From: Isohypsibius dastychi | Taxonomy: Eukaryota; Tardigrada; Eutardigrada; Parachela; Isohypsibiidae | Length of the DNA stretch: 62,505 nucleotides | Assembly (NCBI GenBank): GCA_034696485.1 | Contig: JAQIWT010000015.1 | Span: forward strand, 1 to 62,505 | Direction: 5' to 3' | Shown: piece by piece, positions 48,857 to 62,455 of the stretch | How positions within the stretch are numbered: the stretch's first letter is position 1 | Layout of the letters: each line of letters starts with the position of its first letter | Translations under genes and position numbers: made by a program | The notes under the pieces: model-generated | What the model was told of the DNA's origin: nothing | The model's input: the letters and a program-made list of their open reading frames with translations, nothing else | Database searches by the model: none

Positions 48857-49462
48857 CTACTTGAGATGAAATGGCAAGAAAATTCTCTCACGTGACGTCA
48901 GTGCTTGTATATCCGCTGAAGACTTTCCGAGGACTCCATATTCGTTGATTATAGAGCAGCTCAGTTCGCTATGATAATAGGGCAGGTATCCAAAACCACT
49001 GAGCTCTCTGTTTAACGCGTTGAGACGGGACCGAAATTCAACACGATTTGCGACACTTTCCTCCCGAGCAATAAGCTGATCAATATTCCTTGCTGCGTAG
49101 CCGTAATATCGTTGGCATCCCGGCATAACGTAGTTGAAAATATATCTTTCAAACTGGAACAATATCTCACCGATGATGTTGCAGTTATCATGCCCTCTCA
49201 GTAAGGGTATATCACACTCCACCACTCTTTCGCATTCCTCATCTCGGGGCACAGCGTATTTTGGGTAGCTCGTGTATGAGGATGATCGATTGCATGGCGC
49301 ACGGGTGTATTTATTGATGTTCTCACAGCAGAGTAGTGTCAGCTTATCAATTTTCGCTGTTAATTATCTGCAGTACAAATATGTGTTCACTTAAATCAAG
49401 TTATGTTCACCTTCAAGTTTTTCAAGGCGACAGGACAGAGATTCAGGTCGCATAAAGGACAT
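48857..49462 (-). CDS. SPATC1L: Speriolin (SPATC1)-like protein
   Basis: Minus-strand exons: 49462-49411 and 49356-48857 (phase 1, 54-bp intron), 183 residues. Speriolin is a spermatogenic centrosome protein; SPATC1 is needed for sperm head-tail integrity in mice. The C-terminal speriolin domain is recognisable: IIGEILFQFERYIFNYVMPG, RYYGYAARNI, GFGYLPYYHSEL, IINEYGVLG. The short first exon gives SLSCRLEKLEAKIDKLTLL across the junction, a leucine-zipper-like helix as at the start of speriolins. The large disordered middle of mammalian speriolin is replaced by a linker of about 40 residues, so the protein is compact. The exon 1 assignment is inferred from phase and the coiled-coil continuity. 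Confidence 0.75.
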
Positions 49463-50459
49463 GTGTTCCCAGCTGGCTAACCGAACACGAAGGAGCTCGC
49501 CGAATCAGGGAATATTTCTTGAAATTCATGAGTCTTTTTTAGCGGAAAAAAACGTTTCGGGATTACTACACATGTCATTGGGCTAAATACGGATATTCTT
49601 ATGAAGACTATGTTAGATTTTCATAATAATTACTTGGTCAGCTACCAACTTAGCAACTATTCTATGCACTGGTGTCACCGAAAAACGTTGTTGTCTTGGC
49701 CGGCACTATGCGGCCGTCCATAGAACTGTTTCAGTTGAACCAATGCATCATCCCTCCGTGGTTGACCACGGATTTCATTTGCACTGCTCTCAAATTAGTT
49801 TTTGATGTCCTCCTCATTAGGGGCGTAACGAGGTTCGGGAGGGTATGATGCACAAACCGCATCGATGCGGCCCCCAGATTTCTAGACCGAATATTCTGCA
49901 TCGATGCGGGCCATAGTGCGGACGAAAAAAAATCTTACATCGATGCTTATCAATGATGCTTATCAATCGATGCTTATAAATCTTACTTTTAAAAAAAACT
50001 TGCAGCGATGCACGTGTATTTTTTTAAAGAAAGCCAAAAAACATTTTACATAAGTGTGCTTTCTTTCTTCTTTGTTGTGAAAACATTGATTCAGATATAA
50101 TGCGTTTGTTAAAAAAACAAAGCAAAAGATTAAATAACCACGGAAACGTGCTCAAACTAATACGGTGCTGACACGAACAAAAGCTACAAAATTTACTGGA
50201 CAACAATATTCCAGACTAGTATTAACAAAGAACTCAATGAAAGGAAAAACAATTTCTCTGCTAGAAAAACTGTCTGGCGTTCCATCTGTGTCAACATATT
50301 GAGTTAAATCGAACGGACCGCGCTTCAATGTTTCCCAACTGTTATTGGTAAACATGCGTAACGGGAAAAACACCATTACCAAGTGAAGCAGCGACCTCGC
50401 TGAATGTCCGTAAATGTCATATAACCATTACCAATTATGACGTGCACAAAACTATCCGG
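49463..50459. other. Intergenic, with repeated GCATCGATGC motif
   Basis: No gene supported. From 49859 to about 50010 the palindrome GCATCGATGC occurs twice exactly (49859-49868 and 49898-49907), each followed by a GGCC-containing stretch, and related CATCGATGC/CAGCGATGC forms recur several times. The rest is AT-rich. Confidence 0.5.
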
Positions 50460-51508
<1,049 letters not shown>

Positions 51509-51590
51509 TCAGCTGTCAAGGTTTGCATCGTCCGCCGTTGTAGATTTATCACAGTGAAGATTGAAATATTTCTAGATTATTCTTTGCCAT

Positions 51591-53712
51591 CTAATGCCGA
51601 CAAGAATTAATTACGCATTCTTTAATGGTTAGGGTATGGAGTTCAGCATGATAAATGATCGGAGGCAGAAGTAACGTTGCTGGGCAGACAGGCCACTTGG
51701 TTGGATTTCCTGAGCTTGAGCTTCGCCGGCGATTGCCGTGATACATGTCCAGGCACTTGTGTGCTTGTGCCACTAATTTAGGCGGTATCTCACTCGTAAC
51801 AAAAGTGGGCGCAAACAACGAATCAAATTCTTTCAGTTCAGAATATGATAAGAGATGAATATAATTATTCGCGTGCATCTAACCTTTTGGTTTATTCGGC
51901 AGCGATTCAGCATCTGCCAAAATACCTAGGCCAACCAAGGAAATTGCGGAGAAATTTTCAGTCAAAGCATTTTTTATATCTTCCAGAAATTCCTTATTAA
52001 CAGATAGCCTTTCTCTCAGTTCCTCAATACGCTGAAGATCAGTGAGAAATTCATTAGATGGACTGCCACGTCCAGCTATATAAGTAGCTGCGAAAATTAC
52101 GGTACAGGCTAACCGCAATCCGTCATCAACTGACCGCGATACATACGACATGATATTGCGCACGAACTCAGATTCCAGACAGCCGGATGCGCTTAACAGC
52201 TGGTATATTTGGCGAGCTCGCGTTGTCAAAGTGACGATATCGGGCCAGGTGTCAGTGAAAAGTTTTCGATTTTTCTTTTCGAGTCCTAGATCCAGCAGGG
52301 ACGAACACACAAGGTTTCCACCAGCGTCGCTTCCGAATGCAACATCGCGCAGTCTTCTCAGTAAGGGAAATTTTTTGACGACGTCATTTGTTAACAGTGT
52401 CAAAATTCGTTGGTCGAGAATTGCTAGTGGGTCGGGTATTTGCTCTTTAAGAGCTCGAATATAGGCGTTTTCTTCCTGAAATCCGAATTCCGTGCTGCTT
52501 CCCTGTGAATCGTCAGATGTTCATTTCAACGGAGTGAAGAGAGCTCCATATGACAAACCTCATATGCTTCTTTCAGCGAAGGGTTCATCTCCGATGCACC
52601 CACACAAGGGATATTGGTGGCATGGACCGCGGCATGGTTTGGTATAGATTGAATGACTCCTTTGTGCTTGCTTTGATTGAACCTCTGGTATATCCCATGG
52701 AAACTTGGATCATTGAAGACCTTTTCCATACTCAGAGACTCCATTCGAGAACCGAGGGATTTTGCGAAAGGACTGGTCGAATTCGATGATCGAGATGCTA
52801 TGAATAGTTCATCGTCTAGCTCAGATCTCTTAGTCGTAGAGTGTTCAGATCCAGGTTTGTCGAGGAATGTGCTTCGGCTGGCCGATAAAAGTTTCACTGG
52901 TGGTTCATGCACTGGGTCTGATGAGCAGGGCTTTAAATTATCTGCGGAGACAAAATCTGTCGTGCTTAGGCCCCAGCGAGGCTTCGTAACGTAGTCATTC
53001 CTGTCGATGTAAGAGTCACTAACTGGTGGAACCGGAGAGGACGTGGCTCGGGAATTGATGCTCCCTAAAGCAAGAGGCTCAAAGTTTTGCTACGATTGAC
53101 AAAGGATTAAACTGTCATACCGAAGTCTGACAATGAGGAGAAATCTGGATCGTCACTGATCTCTCCTGTTTTCTGAGCAAACACGTGGTTGAACTCGGTT
53201 GATGTTTTCTTCTCCTTAACTGGTTTCTCTGCCATGTGCGGATACACATCAACAGACGAAGAATTGGAGGATCGAACCATACTGGCTTTCGGAGATACGA
53301 CCTGGCCCGAAAGAACATTCGTCGTTATTCTAGCCGATAACCGTGTTGGTCTTTTTGGTGGCATGTTCAATTGATGCATCTCACTGAGATGAAAGAATTC
53401 TGCTTTCCCACTAGCAGCTGGAACCGATTGCGGGACAAGCAACTGCTGTTGACAGGTTGGAAGGCCAGTCAGAGAACGTTGTTTTTTTGTGGCAGTCGAA
53501 GTCTGCCGGGATGACACGGAAGGGCATGACGATCTCGCGTCCCCTTCACATTTTCTGCCGTGTGTAACGATGTTTACTGATTTGTGACAAGCTAGCAAGG
53601 TTTTCCTCCCCTTTTTCCGGTAATCGAAGCAACTATCTGTGCTGGTTGCTGCTTTCTTCGTAGAATCCAGTGAAGATGCAGATAGAGGAGCTCTTACCGA
53701 AGAGAAAGACAT
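51591..53712 (-). CDS. Uncharacterised 628-residue protein
   Basis: Minus-strand exons: 53712-53121, 53064-52559, 52475-51926, 51829-51591; introns of 56, 83 and 96 bp keep phase and the frame closes. The first 350 residues are Ser/Thr/Pro-rich and disordered. From EEENAYIRALKEQIPDPLA onwards the protein becomes helical and hydrophobic (LDQRILTLLTNDVVKKFPLL, YVSRSVDDGLRLACTVIFAA, LQRIEELRERLSVNKEFLED), suggesting a folded C-terminal domain of about 200 residues. The last 80 residues contain a Ser/Arg-rich patch and a Pro-rich tail. I recognise no family. By position between ZNF474-like and the divergent RSPH4A-like gene, a cilium or sperm role is a reasonable guess only. Confidence 0.7.
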
Positions 53713-54166
53713 CAGTCAGATTTTCGAATGTATAGATGTAGCATTTCACAGATCGTATTTAAAAACTTGATAGCAAGATCGCCGGAAACGTTGTCGCGCA
53801 ACATGGCTACGAGAACTACAGGTTGAATAATGGTGTCAACAACAATAAAAGTTCATGGAGAAACCGTGTATGTCAAGCGACAAATAATACATTATATAAT
53901 AATACCACGTACTAGTTAACCCATGGGTGGACCCAAGGGGATCACGAGTAAATTCTACACAGGTGTGTTTCAATGATGACGATGAATTCGAACGAGCATG
54001 GCCGTCCACGGTTGTCAACACAACTTTCTGGGAAGCATATGACAGCTCCTGGTTACCAAAGTGGTGCAGTCGGAGTTAGATTCTTTCTCTTGAAAACAGT
54101 GCTCTTCCACTTGTTTTCAAGTCAAGCATCCACCACAGTCATCCCTGGTTTTGTAACCGGAAAAAC
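53713..54166. promoter_or_regulatory. Divergent intergenic region, orphan / RSPH4A-like
   Basis: 454 bp between divergent start codons; both promoters should lie here. No specific motif was identified. Confidence 0.4.
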
Positions 54167-56604
54167 ATGGCAACAGAAAATCTCAGAGAAGATGGGACTG
54201 CCAATGATTCAGATGCTGTTGATCCAGCTCTACCTAGTCTCGATACAACTGATACAGTTCCAGATAACACAACGGTCATGGATTCCGTAAATGCACAATC
54301 AAGTCGTCAGAATTCTTTAACGCAAGAAGAGGAAAATTTGTTTTTCACTGAAATGGGCGGTTTTCTCCCAAATCTCACTCCGTCGTCTGAGTTTGAAGGA
54401 GGCCAGAATATCGCTGATATCAAAATTCCGGAATATGGCTTAGACATTTCAGTATCAGAAAGCGTCAAGTCCGTCTATTCGGTTCTTAACAGCTACCTGA
54501 AAAACGCCTCCGGTGACGCACCAAGTATGTAAGTTTATCTACCACCGCTCAGCAGATTGGGTGTTTAGTGGGTTTCATCCTGAAATGTGTTACAGATACA
54601 GCCAACTCAAAACTGCATTACGCCGAGTTCTTAAAGACGAACATCAGGCTGCTTACGACTCATTCGAACAACTTCTGGTGGCTTCTCCCAAAGCTACCTT
54701 TGATCGCCAAGTCGACAACATCAGTTTCCATGAGCGAATTAAAAAAGAATGTTTACTATCAAAAGATATCCTTAAAGTAAGCCCGTGAAAGACATCGTGA
54801 TGACCCATCTGATTCAAATTCTGCAGGTAGAAGGTGCAATCGAAGAGCGAGTTGAAGCTAATTTGGATGAAGAGACTGGAAACAGTAAACTGCCAAATAT
54901 ATTGAAAATTTATCCCTTTCTGTGCAACGCCGGGATTCCCAAATTGTTCCAACCGGAAAAAGCCAGTTTGATAAATATTTCATTGAAAAAACTAATGGAT
55001 TTCGACGCAAAACTGCAAACGGTCCGATTTTGGGGCATTATCTATGGTCTTAGAGATGACTATTATATAGCGGAAGCTGATGCAGATCCACCTGATGACG
55101 AGGAAGACGAGCCCGAGCCGGCTGATGTCGTAAGCGAGGGAGTAGCCTATTTCAAGTTTTTGAGCTTCAACACGATTCTATAAGCGCAGGAAGAAGAAGA
55201 GGGAAAAGAAGAACCAGAAATCCCTGGATTTGAGAATCTACCCCCTGTTCGGAAGATTCTCGTCAAACCGCTTCCCACCCTGATAAAAGAGCCAAGCGGG
55301 ACTGGGGTCAACAGAAAAACCTATTACGTGACGAATAAAGGTGATAGATGGATTGTAAGAAAGCTCGCTATAGAGTAATGGCCTAGCAAGCAACGTTTTA
55401 ATAAGTGCTATTTTGCTGCATGCAGTAAATGTGGCGGAAGGGTCTTGGACGAGGTTACCTCCCCTCACACCTGACCAGGTCATAATTTCCAGAAAGATAC
55501 ATCGGGGATTCGTCGGAGATCTGAAAGCAAAGGTTCGGACAGAAGACACGCAAGCCACATGGGTAGTCACATCTGCATCATAACTTCGTCGCTTTTTAGG
55601 TTCCTTCGTTCCCGATTTTTCCGGGAACTGAAATAAACTATCTTCATGCACAAATTGTTCGCATATCGGCTGCAACTCATGTTTGTCCGGTCGGGTTCTA
55701 CTCTCTGGATGGAGAAGATGAATTTGACGAAGACTCACCTCGTAAGAGCCTGTCATGCTTGCAATCACTTGAACCACAACCTGGCTTCCTTACTAGCACC
55801 CTTCAATCTTGTCGAGAATCCCGACTATAAGCCACCTTCTTTTACTCAGCTCTCCCAGCCACACATGAAGTTCTGGGTTCACTATGGACAATATATTCTC
55901 CGTCAGGTGAACAAATCGCTGCTTCCTATGTAAGTTTCGTGACCCCAGTTTATAGGGTCGAACCTCTTACTATGACGCATTCGAAGCGAATAAGGACGAA
56001 GACGAAGACGACGATATCGAAGAGGATGAAGAAGGCACCAAAGTTCGAAAACCAAAGTACCCAGTCTGGTATCCGGAAAAACTGGATTGGTATGAGCCTG
56101 AAGACTCCGTTCCACCACCGTTATCATCCGTGATGAACGATGCCGCTGTTGATGGCTATCCACCATGGTCTCTCAGTTTCGGATCAAAAACCTTTCCCAG
56201 CAGTTCTTTCATGATTGCAAGATCGAACTTGTGGCCTGGTGCGTACAGTGTGGTGCACGATCAAGCGAAGTATATACACATCACATGAGAACTAGAAACG
56301 TTTAACCTGCACCTTTGATTTTTGAAGGAGCTGTTTTAACGTCTACTTCGGCAAAGGTGTGAAATATAGATCTCATTTTGTGCCAAAAATGCCGGGTCAT
56401 GTGAAACACGAAAAGTATGACCCAACCCTCCGAGAGGAGAGTGACCCAACACCCGAAGAAGAAGAGGAGATAAGAAAAGCTGCTGGTATGTTTTATCTGT
56501 GTGTAAATAATGGGAATGCACTGACCCGTCTTAACCTCCAAACAGGCCTTGATGAAGCCGAAAAAGAAGAAGGTGAAGAAGATGAAGAGGAAGAGGAGCA
56601 GTAA
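54167..56604 (+). CDS. RSPH4A: Radial spoke head protein RSPH4A/RSPH6A-like
   Basis: Ten exons: 54167-54528, 54596-54776, 54827-55129, 55190-55340, 55426-55532, 55600-55741, 55797-55906, 55956-56269, 56328-56485, 56546-56604; the frame closes at 628 residues. RSPH4A/6A are the paired scaffold of the radial spoke head. Conserved blocks are [20 protein letters not shown] with YIAEAD after it, [96 protein letters not shown] and [10 protein letters not shown]. Acidic insertions ([19 protein letters not shown]) are usual in the family. Donors are variable (GTAAGT, GTTCGG, GTATAT). The 60-bp intron 56486-56545 is in frame. RSPH4A and RSPH6A cannot be told apart outside vertebrates. Confidence 0.9.
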
Positions 56605-56922
56605 CTGGGCAGATCATGAAGCCGATCGACTTCCAACAGATTAGCCCTACGGAGAAGTTACGCCGTGCTTTCCTACGCTTTGCCGAGGGGGCAGGTTTCC
56701 GACAGGATGGCCTCATCAGTGGCGTCGGGCCTGTATTCCGTTCAAGTTACTTCCTGAACACTGTTTTGTAGATCAATAATCATGGGAAAGATGCGCTGTT
56801 CTTCGTGATACATTTTATGAATTCTTACAATTTGACGCAGTTGTTGCTAGAGGTTGCTACAGTTCAGATAAAATCCTTAACCCCAATCACTGGTTGTAGT
56901 AGAAATATGGAAAAATTCAAGC
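56605..56922. other. Short intergenic spacer
   Basis: 318 bp between RSPH4A-like and the ADAM-like gene on the same strand. A small out-of-frame ATG at 56908 precedes the ADAM start. Confidence 0.45.
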
Positions 56923-58788
56923 ATGCTCTTTGTTTCCTTACTTAGCGTACTCCTAGAGATATTATGTATACAAAGCCATCAGAATGGTTTGCAGCGATCG
57001 GTTGTTCCCCAAGGCGTGACATCGACGGCTTATGAATGGGCAAGCTTTTATCCACTAGTTGGACCGGAGGTGACAAAGCCCTACATGAGTGGCCCATCGA
57101 TGAATTACAGTGTGAACTTCGATGCCTTCCATCACCACTTTACCGTGCAGCTGTATGAAATGTCAAAGGAAGAATACGGAAATGTTGAAGTTACTGTGGT
57201 GGAACCGCAAACTCGTTCAACATATTATATCGCTGACCAGGTTCGGTATTATCGCGGCAGAGTTGATGAGCTGAAGCCATCCCGGGCACATGGGGTGCTC
57301 AGATCAAACGGCTTGTTTGAAGGAATCATTGAGACGTCTGACGAAGTATATTTCGTGGAGAGTCAGCTTCGATTCTTTGGAAAGTCTAATAATTCGTTTG
57401 GAGCTGAATTGGAGAACAAAGCCATTGTTTATCGCTGGAAAGATCTTAGACAATTTCCGATCGAGAGCGCTTGTTCGAGAAATGATCCGTCGTGTTTCTA
57501 TTACCAAACAATTCAACATTACAAAGCACTTCTTCCACCTCAAGTATATTATCAGTTTGTTTTGTGATGTACACAGATGGGTTTTTTTTCCAGGATTCCA
57601 TGCCAAAGAAGGGGGAACGCCAGGCATCTAGATCAAAAGCAAAAGCCCGATCTTGTCCTGTTCACGTTGTTGCTGATCATCGATTCTTCAGATACGTTGG
57701 CTTCCAGTCAGTTCAGAAGACACTGGAAGCCATCGTCTGGCACATCGAAGAAGTTGATCATTTGTACCGAGAAACTGACTGGGATTCAGACAGCATTCCC
57801 GACCGAATTGGTGTGTCACTGAAAAAGGTATGTCTTATAATGGGTTGTATCGGGTGGCTGGGTAACGGGGTTACTGACACCCTACCCCCTGAATGTGTGA
57901 GGTTTTACAGGAGCTGTAAATTATTGCTCACAATCGCTGTGTGGGCTGAAATCGTTGAAATGAGTTTGGAGAAGTAACTGGTAGACTCAATGAAGTGGCG
58001 CATAATGTGGCGTATAATAATCCATTGTGCACATGTGTTCTTCCATAGTGGTATTAAAGAGTTAATTATTAAAGACTCATTTACTTGCACTATGGTTCTT
58101 CTCACTAGGATCGCGTGTGCGGACCAAGTTCTTTAAGGAGCAAGTTCCAGCTTCCTGGTCAAGTCTTGTATCCCTAACTAACCACCCCTACTCGAACTGG
58201 TGCCGATTGTCTGGTTTTGATGATCTTCAGTTTTTTAGAACATTAGCGGCTCAACTTTTGCTTTGATTAACAACTGTGATAGATCCGTTTTCTCAGGTGA
58301 CAATTTTCACATCGGAAGACTCACCAGGCAATCCCTTCGCACGTGATACCAGCGACGACGAAGAATTCCTCAAGAAATTCTCCGAAATGGACACTTCAGA
58401 TGTCTGTATGGCTCTTGTTTTCACCTTCACGGAGCTTAAAGGGACATTCGGAATTTCATATGTCGGAACAGTATGCAACCCGTGGTATAACTGGATACTG
58501 GTCAATTTTCGAAATGTCAACGGTGAGGTGCGCCAGAGAGCAGCATCGGTTATTACTGTCATGCACGAAATCGCCCACGTTTTCGGTGCAAATCATGACG
58601 AGGAGGACAGAAGCTGCTCTCCAGCAGGATCTCAAAATGGACCAACCAACGGCGGAAACTACATAATGTACCCATCATCAGCATTTGGCATGCATGAGAA
58701 CAATAGGAGATTTTCACCGTGCAGCATAACCGCAGTTTCAAGGAATATGCAGGATACCAAAAAAACCAAATGTTTCGTTGCAATCTGA
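56923..58788 (+). CDS. ADAM10/17-like metalloprotease ending after the catalytic domain (probably secreted)
   Basis: Exons: 56923-57543, 57594-57827, 58297-58788, all phase 0; 448 residues. Order: signal peptide (MLFVSLLSVLLEILCIQS), propeptide with YSVNFDAFHHHFTVQLYEMS and LRSNGLFEGIIET, a basic stretch KKGERQASRSKAKARS that could hold a proprotein cleavage site, then the catalytic domain. The zinc site HEIAHVFGANHDEED has all three His and the Glu (HExxHxxGxxHD). NGGNYIMYPS supplies the Met-turn, and the chain stops at KTKCFVAI. ADAM10 continues at this point into disintegrin and Cys-rich domains and a membrane anchor; here a TGA follows at once and no donor or downstream exon is visible. 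So it should be a soluble protease, or the gene is 3'-truncated. The family is clear, the exact subfamily is not. Confidence 0.85.
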
Positions 58789-59280
58789 ATTATAAGTTCA
58801 TAGTTCTTTGTGATCTGCAGCACTGCCACTCAGTGGGTATCGTTACTGAAGACACTATTCAGTAATTAAAACATGTGACGTGATCCGAGAACAGACTCAG
58901 GGTCACCTGGGGAAAGAATGACATTACGATCAGTTTAATCAGATTTGATCACGAATTTGATAGGGCTGTTGAACTGTGTTGGACGGCGAATGCGGCAGCG
59001 ACCATCTCATTTCAACTTCAAACTAAACGCAAAGTAGTCAACTGATCACATTAGTATCTGTCCAATCGCTAACGTTCTTTTAATAAAATAATGAAGTGTG
59101 CCGTAAGCCGCTCAGTTAGTTCAGTCAGCTGATCAAGTTTCGGGTCGCTCTCTCCTATTTCATGAACTGGGACCTAGTTGTCAGTTCGTTCAACGAAAAG
59201 AATCTTTTGTGACTAACTTTTGTGACTAACTGGTAGAAATTTCCCATGAACAAACCGTGGCGAAAAAAAAAATATTTTTG

Positions 59281-59310
59281 TCCACGAGCGGCCGAAGGCC
59301 GGATCGTGGA
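59281..59310. repeat. C(GAA)G mini-hairpin inside a longer stem
   Basis: CGGCC-GAA-GGCCG (59289-59301) sits within outer complementary TCCACGA (59281-59287) and TCGTGGA (59304-59310). The inner hairpin is followed by GATCG, as in the copy at 61847. Confidence 0.75.
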
Positions 59311-60631
59311 TATAGTGGTGGGCCTGCTTTAAAACCGTATTTCCTTCTTTAGATTGTTATCCTATTTCCAGATCGTAATCCTATTGCATTTCTGTTGGGG
59401 GTGTGTATCACTTTGGATTTGGCCAATCACAATGAACTGGCATGTGATTAATGCATGCCAGCCTTTGCAGCATTTTATTATTGCTGCATTTTAGCCTTCG
59501 TTTCTCTGCATTTTGTTTTTTCTGCCTTTCTATCCATATAGCGCCATTTTATACCCAGAAGTTCTGTTTCTGGATTTATTTCGCCTTGATCATTTTGGAT
59601 ACACGGTACGTTTCAAGAATCTTTATCGGAATTTTCTGAACTATGAACCTGATTATTGTTGCGATCGTTCCCTCCTTTTTGTTGTTGATTTGGAACGCGA
59701 TCGTAGGATCGCAATTTGCTGGCTTGCAGTTGAGGTTCCACTGTTAGCAGATAGTCCCAAATTATGATAGCTTGCTTGTAGATATCGTTCGCAGCCCTGG
59801 CTTCTTGCTGGTAGAATGTAGAATCACGATGTCGACATTCTCGAAATTCTTGAATGAACGCTCCCATGCTTCAGATATCCATATCTGGAGTCATCCGTCT
59901 TCCTGAGGGTAGAATAATCTTCTTCCACTTGTTGTAGTAGAGTTCAATAGCCTGACGTTTTGCGGTGATGAGGTGGTCAGATTCGGATGATGTCTTTTGT
60001 TGGTGACCTTGAATTTCCTGCCTAACTTCCGGGTCTTTTTGGTTGGGCAAGGATTTTAATTCGTAATCCTATGGTCCGTATCGTTATTCTTTGTCACTTT
60101 ATCTCCAACCTTAATGCTCTTCATTGACATGATTCCTATACAAAATTAGCCGTCAACCAGCCATTCTTCCGCAGCGGCGTTGGGTTCACAGGAATTATCA
60201 TTAAACTTCGATCATTTACCACAGGGACCGGCGTCAATCGTTCTGTTTTTTGAACGTTCAAGTAATAATAATAAGTATTTACCGTTTCTCGTTGATTGTG
60301 CATTCACTTGTTCTTTTCTGCCGATGTAAATATTTTACCGAGGTATTCCATAACAAAATTTCCTGGTGAAAATAGGTCAATTTGCTTTAGTAAGCGTGAA
60401 TAAATAACTAATTATCAATTAGCGATTATTTATTTTCGAAGATAACCTTTCTTCGTTTTTGTTGCGTCCTAAGAGCCCATCCTCGGCTGTTGTTTGAAAC
60501 ACCTCAACCTTCGCGTAGCGTTTCTATCGGATGCGTTGGTTTCTGCACTCTTCCCCAGCACTGCAATAATCCGGTTGACAGTCAATTTCAACGTTACGGT
60601 TCATGCATGAGTTCTTCACTCCAAATGGATT

Positions 60632-60712
60632 TACACTTCGTTAAGTAATTCACTGGAAAACTCTCGTAGACTTAACATTGGAGTTTTCCAGTAAATTTCT
60701 TAACGGAGTGTA
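60632..60712. mobile_element. 81-bp palindromic MITE, copy 2 (TA target type)
   Basis: Same length, ends and inner inverted repeat as 15851-15931, differing by scattered substitutions. Bounded by TA: TACACTTCGTT on the left, AACGGAGTGTA on the right. Confidence 0.75.
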
Positions 60713-61846
60713 TGGCGTCTTCCTCGGATGAGCAGATGAATATATGATTGGCATGAATCTTGACGTTTACCTTCTTTTTCGATAATTTCGGTCCCTATTT
60801 CGCAGGGAATATTACTTTATTCTCCTGGTATTCGGAAGATGTTTAGTTCGATAAGATTGGTCTCAGTTTGGGATAACCTTACCTCAATTCCATCATATGG
60901 TGCTTATATCTCAAAACGAATATAACTGGTATCTAAATTATATTAGGGATTTATGATTTCTATTCACCTCAGGTTCTTCAGGCAAGTTAATTTTATTTGA
61001 TGGTGCACTTGGAGCAACAAATCTCACAAATTGTGCTCGTTGCTCACAATCACTCTAGAATATAGTTTATTAATTATTAATTAGCAAAAACTTTTTTTCT
61101 ATAATTTTATTCGCCTCATTCTCAGCTGGTATGGTTTGTCGTTGAAGATTTGAGAATTTGAGTCTAGTAATGAATTCCCATCAAAAAATCCGTATTTTTT
61201 TCTTCAGATCGTTATCCCAATGCCAGATCGTAATCTTATTGAGTGCAACTAAATTCTGTCTGTTTGACTTGCATTCCTGACTGGCCACTCGCTGCTCAAT
61301 CGATTATCTCTTCCCAGCTTGCACAATCTCTCATCTCACACCATTCGTTAAGATCTTTTCATCAAAAATTATTGTATGGGCAGAATGAATTGTTCGATAT
61401 GGACGTGTCTCTGACCAGAACCTGCTTATTTATGTAGTTATTCGCATGATCGAAACGAAGAATTTTAAATTAACCATGCAATTATTATTAAAATTCATTG
61501 TCAAATATAATTTATCCCAAACACTATTAATTACAAAGATGATGAGGAGAGGGCATCCAAGGGTGACCTTTAATATGAAGGTTGAGTGTCGAAGTTGTTA
61601 GCCTTTCTTCAGTGGGGGGAGGGCACCATAAATGAGGAGGAGGCCAAGATTTACGGGGGGGGGGGGAGTCTCTGCCTTTTTGGGGGAAAGAAGGTTGAAC
61701 ATTTTAAACACCTCGATCAACATTTTCCATCTTATAGAACATTTTAAAAAAATTGGAGAGACGTTGGTAACGCGAAGTTTTGTTCCGTGACATTAATGTA
61801 AAAAATATAATTCACAGTCCTACAGTCCTTCCGGGCCCAGGGCGGA

Positions 61847-61861
61847 CGCCGCGAAGCGGCG
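61847..61861. repeat. C(GAA)G mini-hairpin
   Basis: CGCCGC-GAA-GCGGCG, followed by GATCG. Compared with 59289-59301 the stem bases differ but pairing is kept. Confidence 0.75.
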
Positions 61862-62455
61862 GATCGCGACCGGGCACGTCATTATAACGGTGACGTATTA
61901 CAACAACCACGTAGACGCATACAGCCACTATCGATCATACACGGTATATTAAAAAAATCTTAAACTCAGGTTTAATAAACTCAAAATATTAATGAACTTC
62001 TGAATAACTTTTTAACCAAGTCGACCGTTGCGGGAGAACCGGAATAAAGATTTGAGGGAGGCTCGTGACTTCGAAATTCAAATAATCATTAATTTTTCCA
62101 TTCACTCCGAAGCTAAATCACTCATTTTTTCTGACCTCTTTTCCAACTCACCCAGTTTCACTTCACTAAAAAACCAGGTGAAGTGATCAAAAGTCGACAT
62201 GAAGTCGACTCGAAGTGAAATTTTCCAAGTGAAAGGATCCTTATTTGGAAGTAAGATTTTTGTCCACCCCCCCAAGGGGGGGGGGGGGACCAACAGACGG
62301 TCCTTGGATATGGACCCGTAATTGGTTCCTGTTTGAGGTTTGGAATAAGTCAACGCGATTGGTCGGTTCGACCCTCCCCTCTCTCTACTCTCTATCACTA
62401 GCCACGCCTCCCCCTGCAAAACCTGACTTTGCTAGGTTTTGAAACCCAAACCTGT

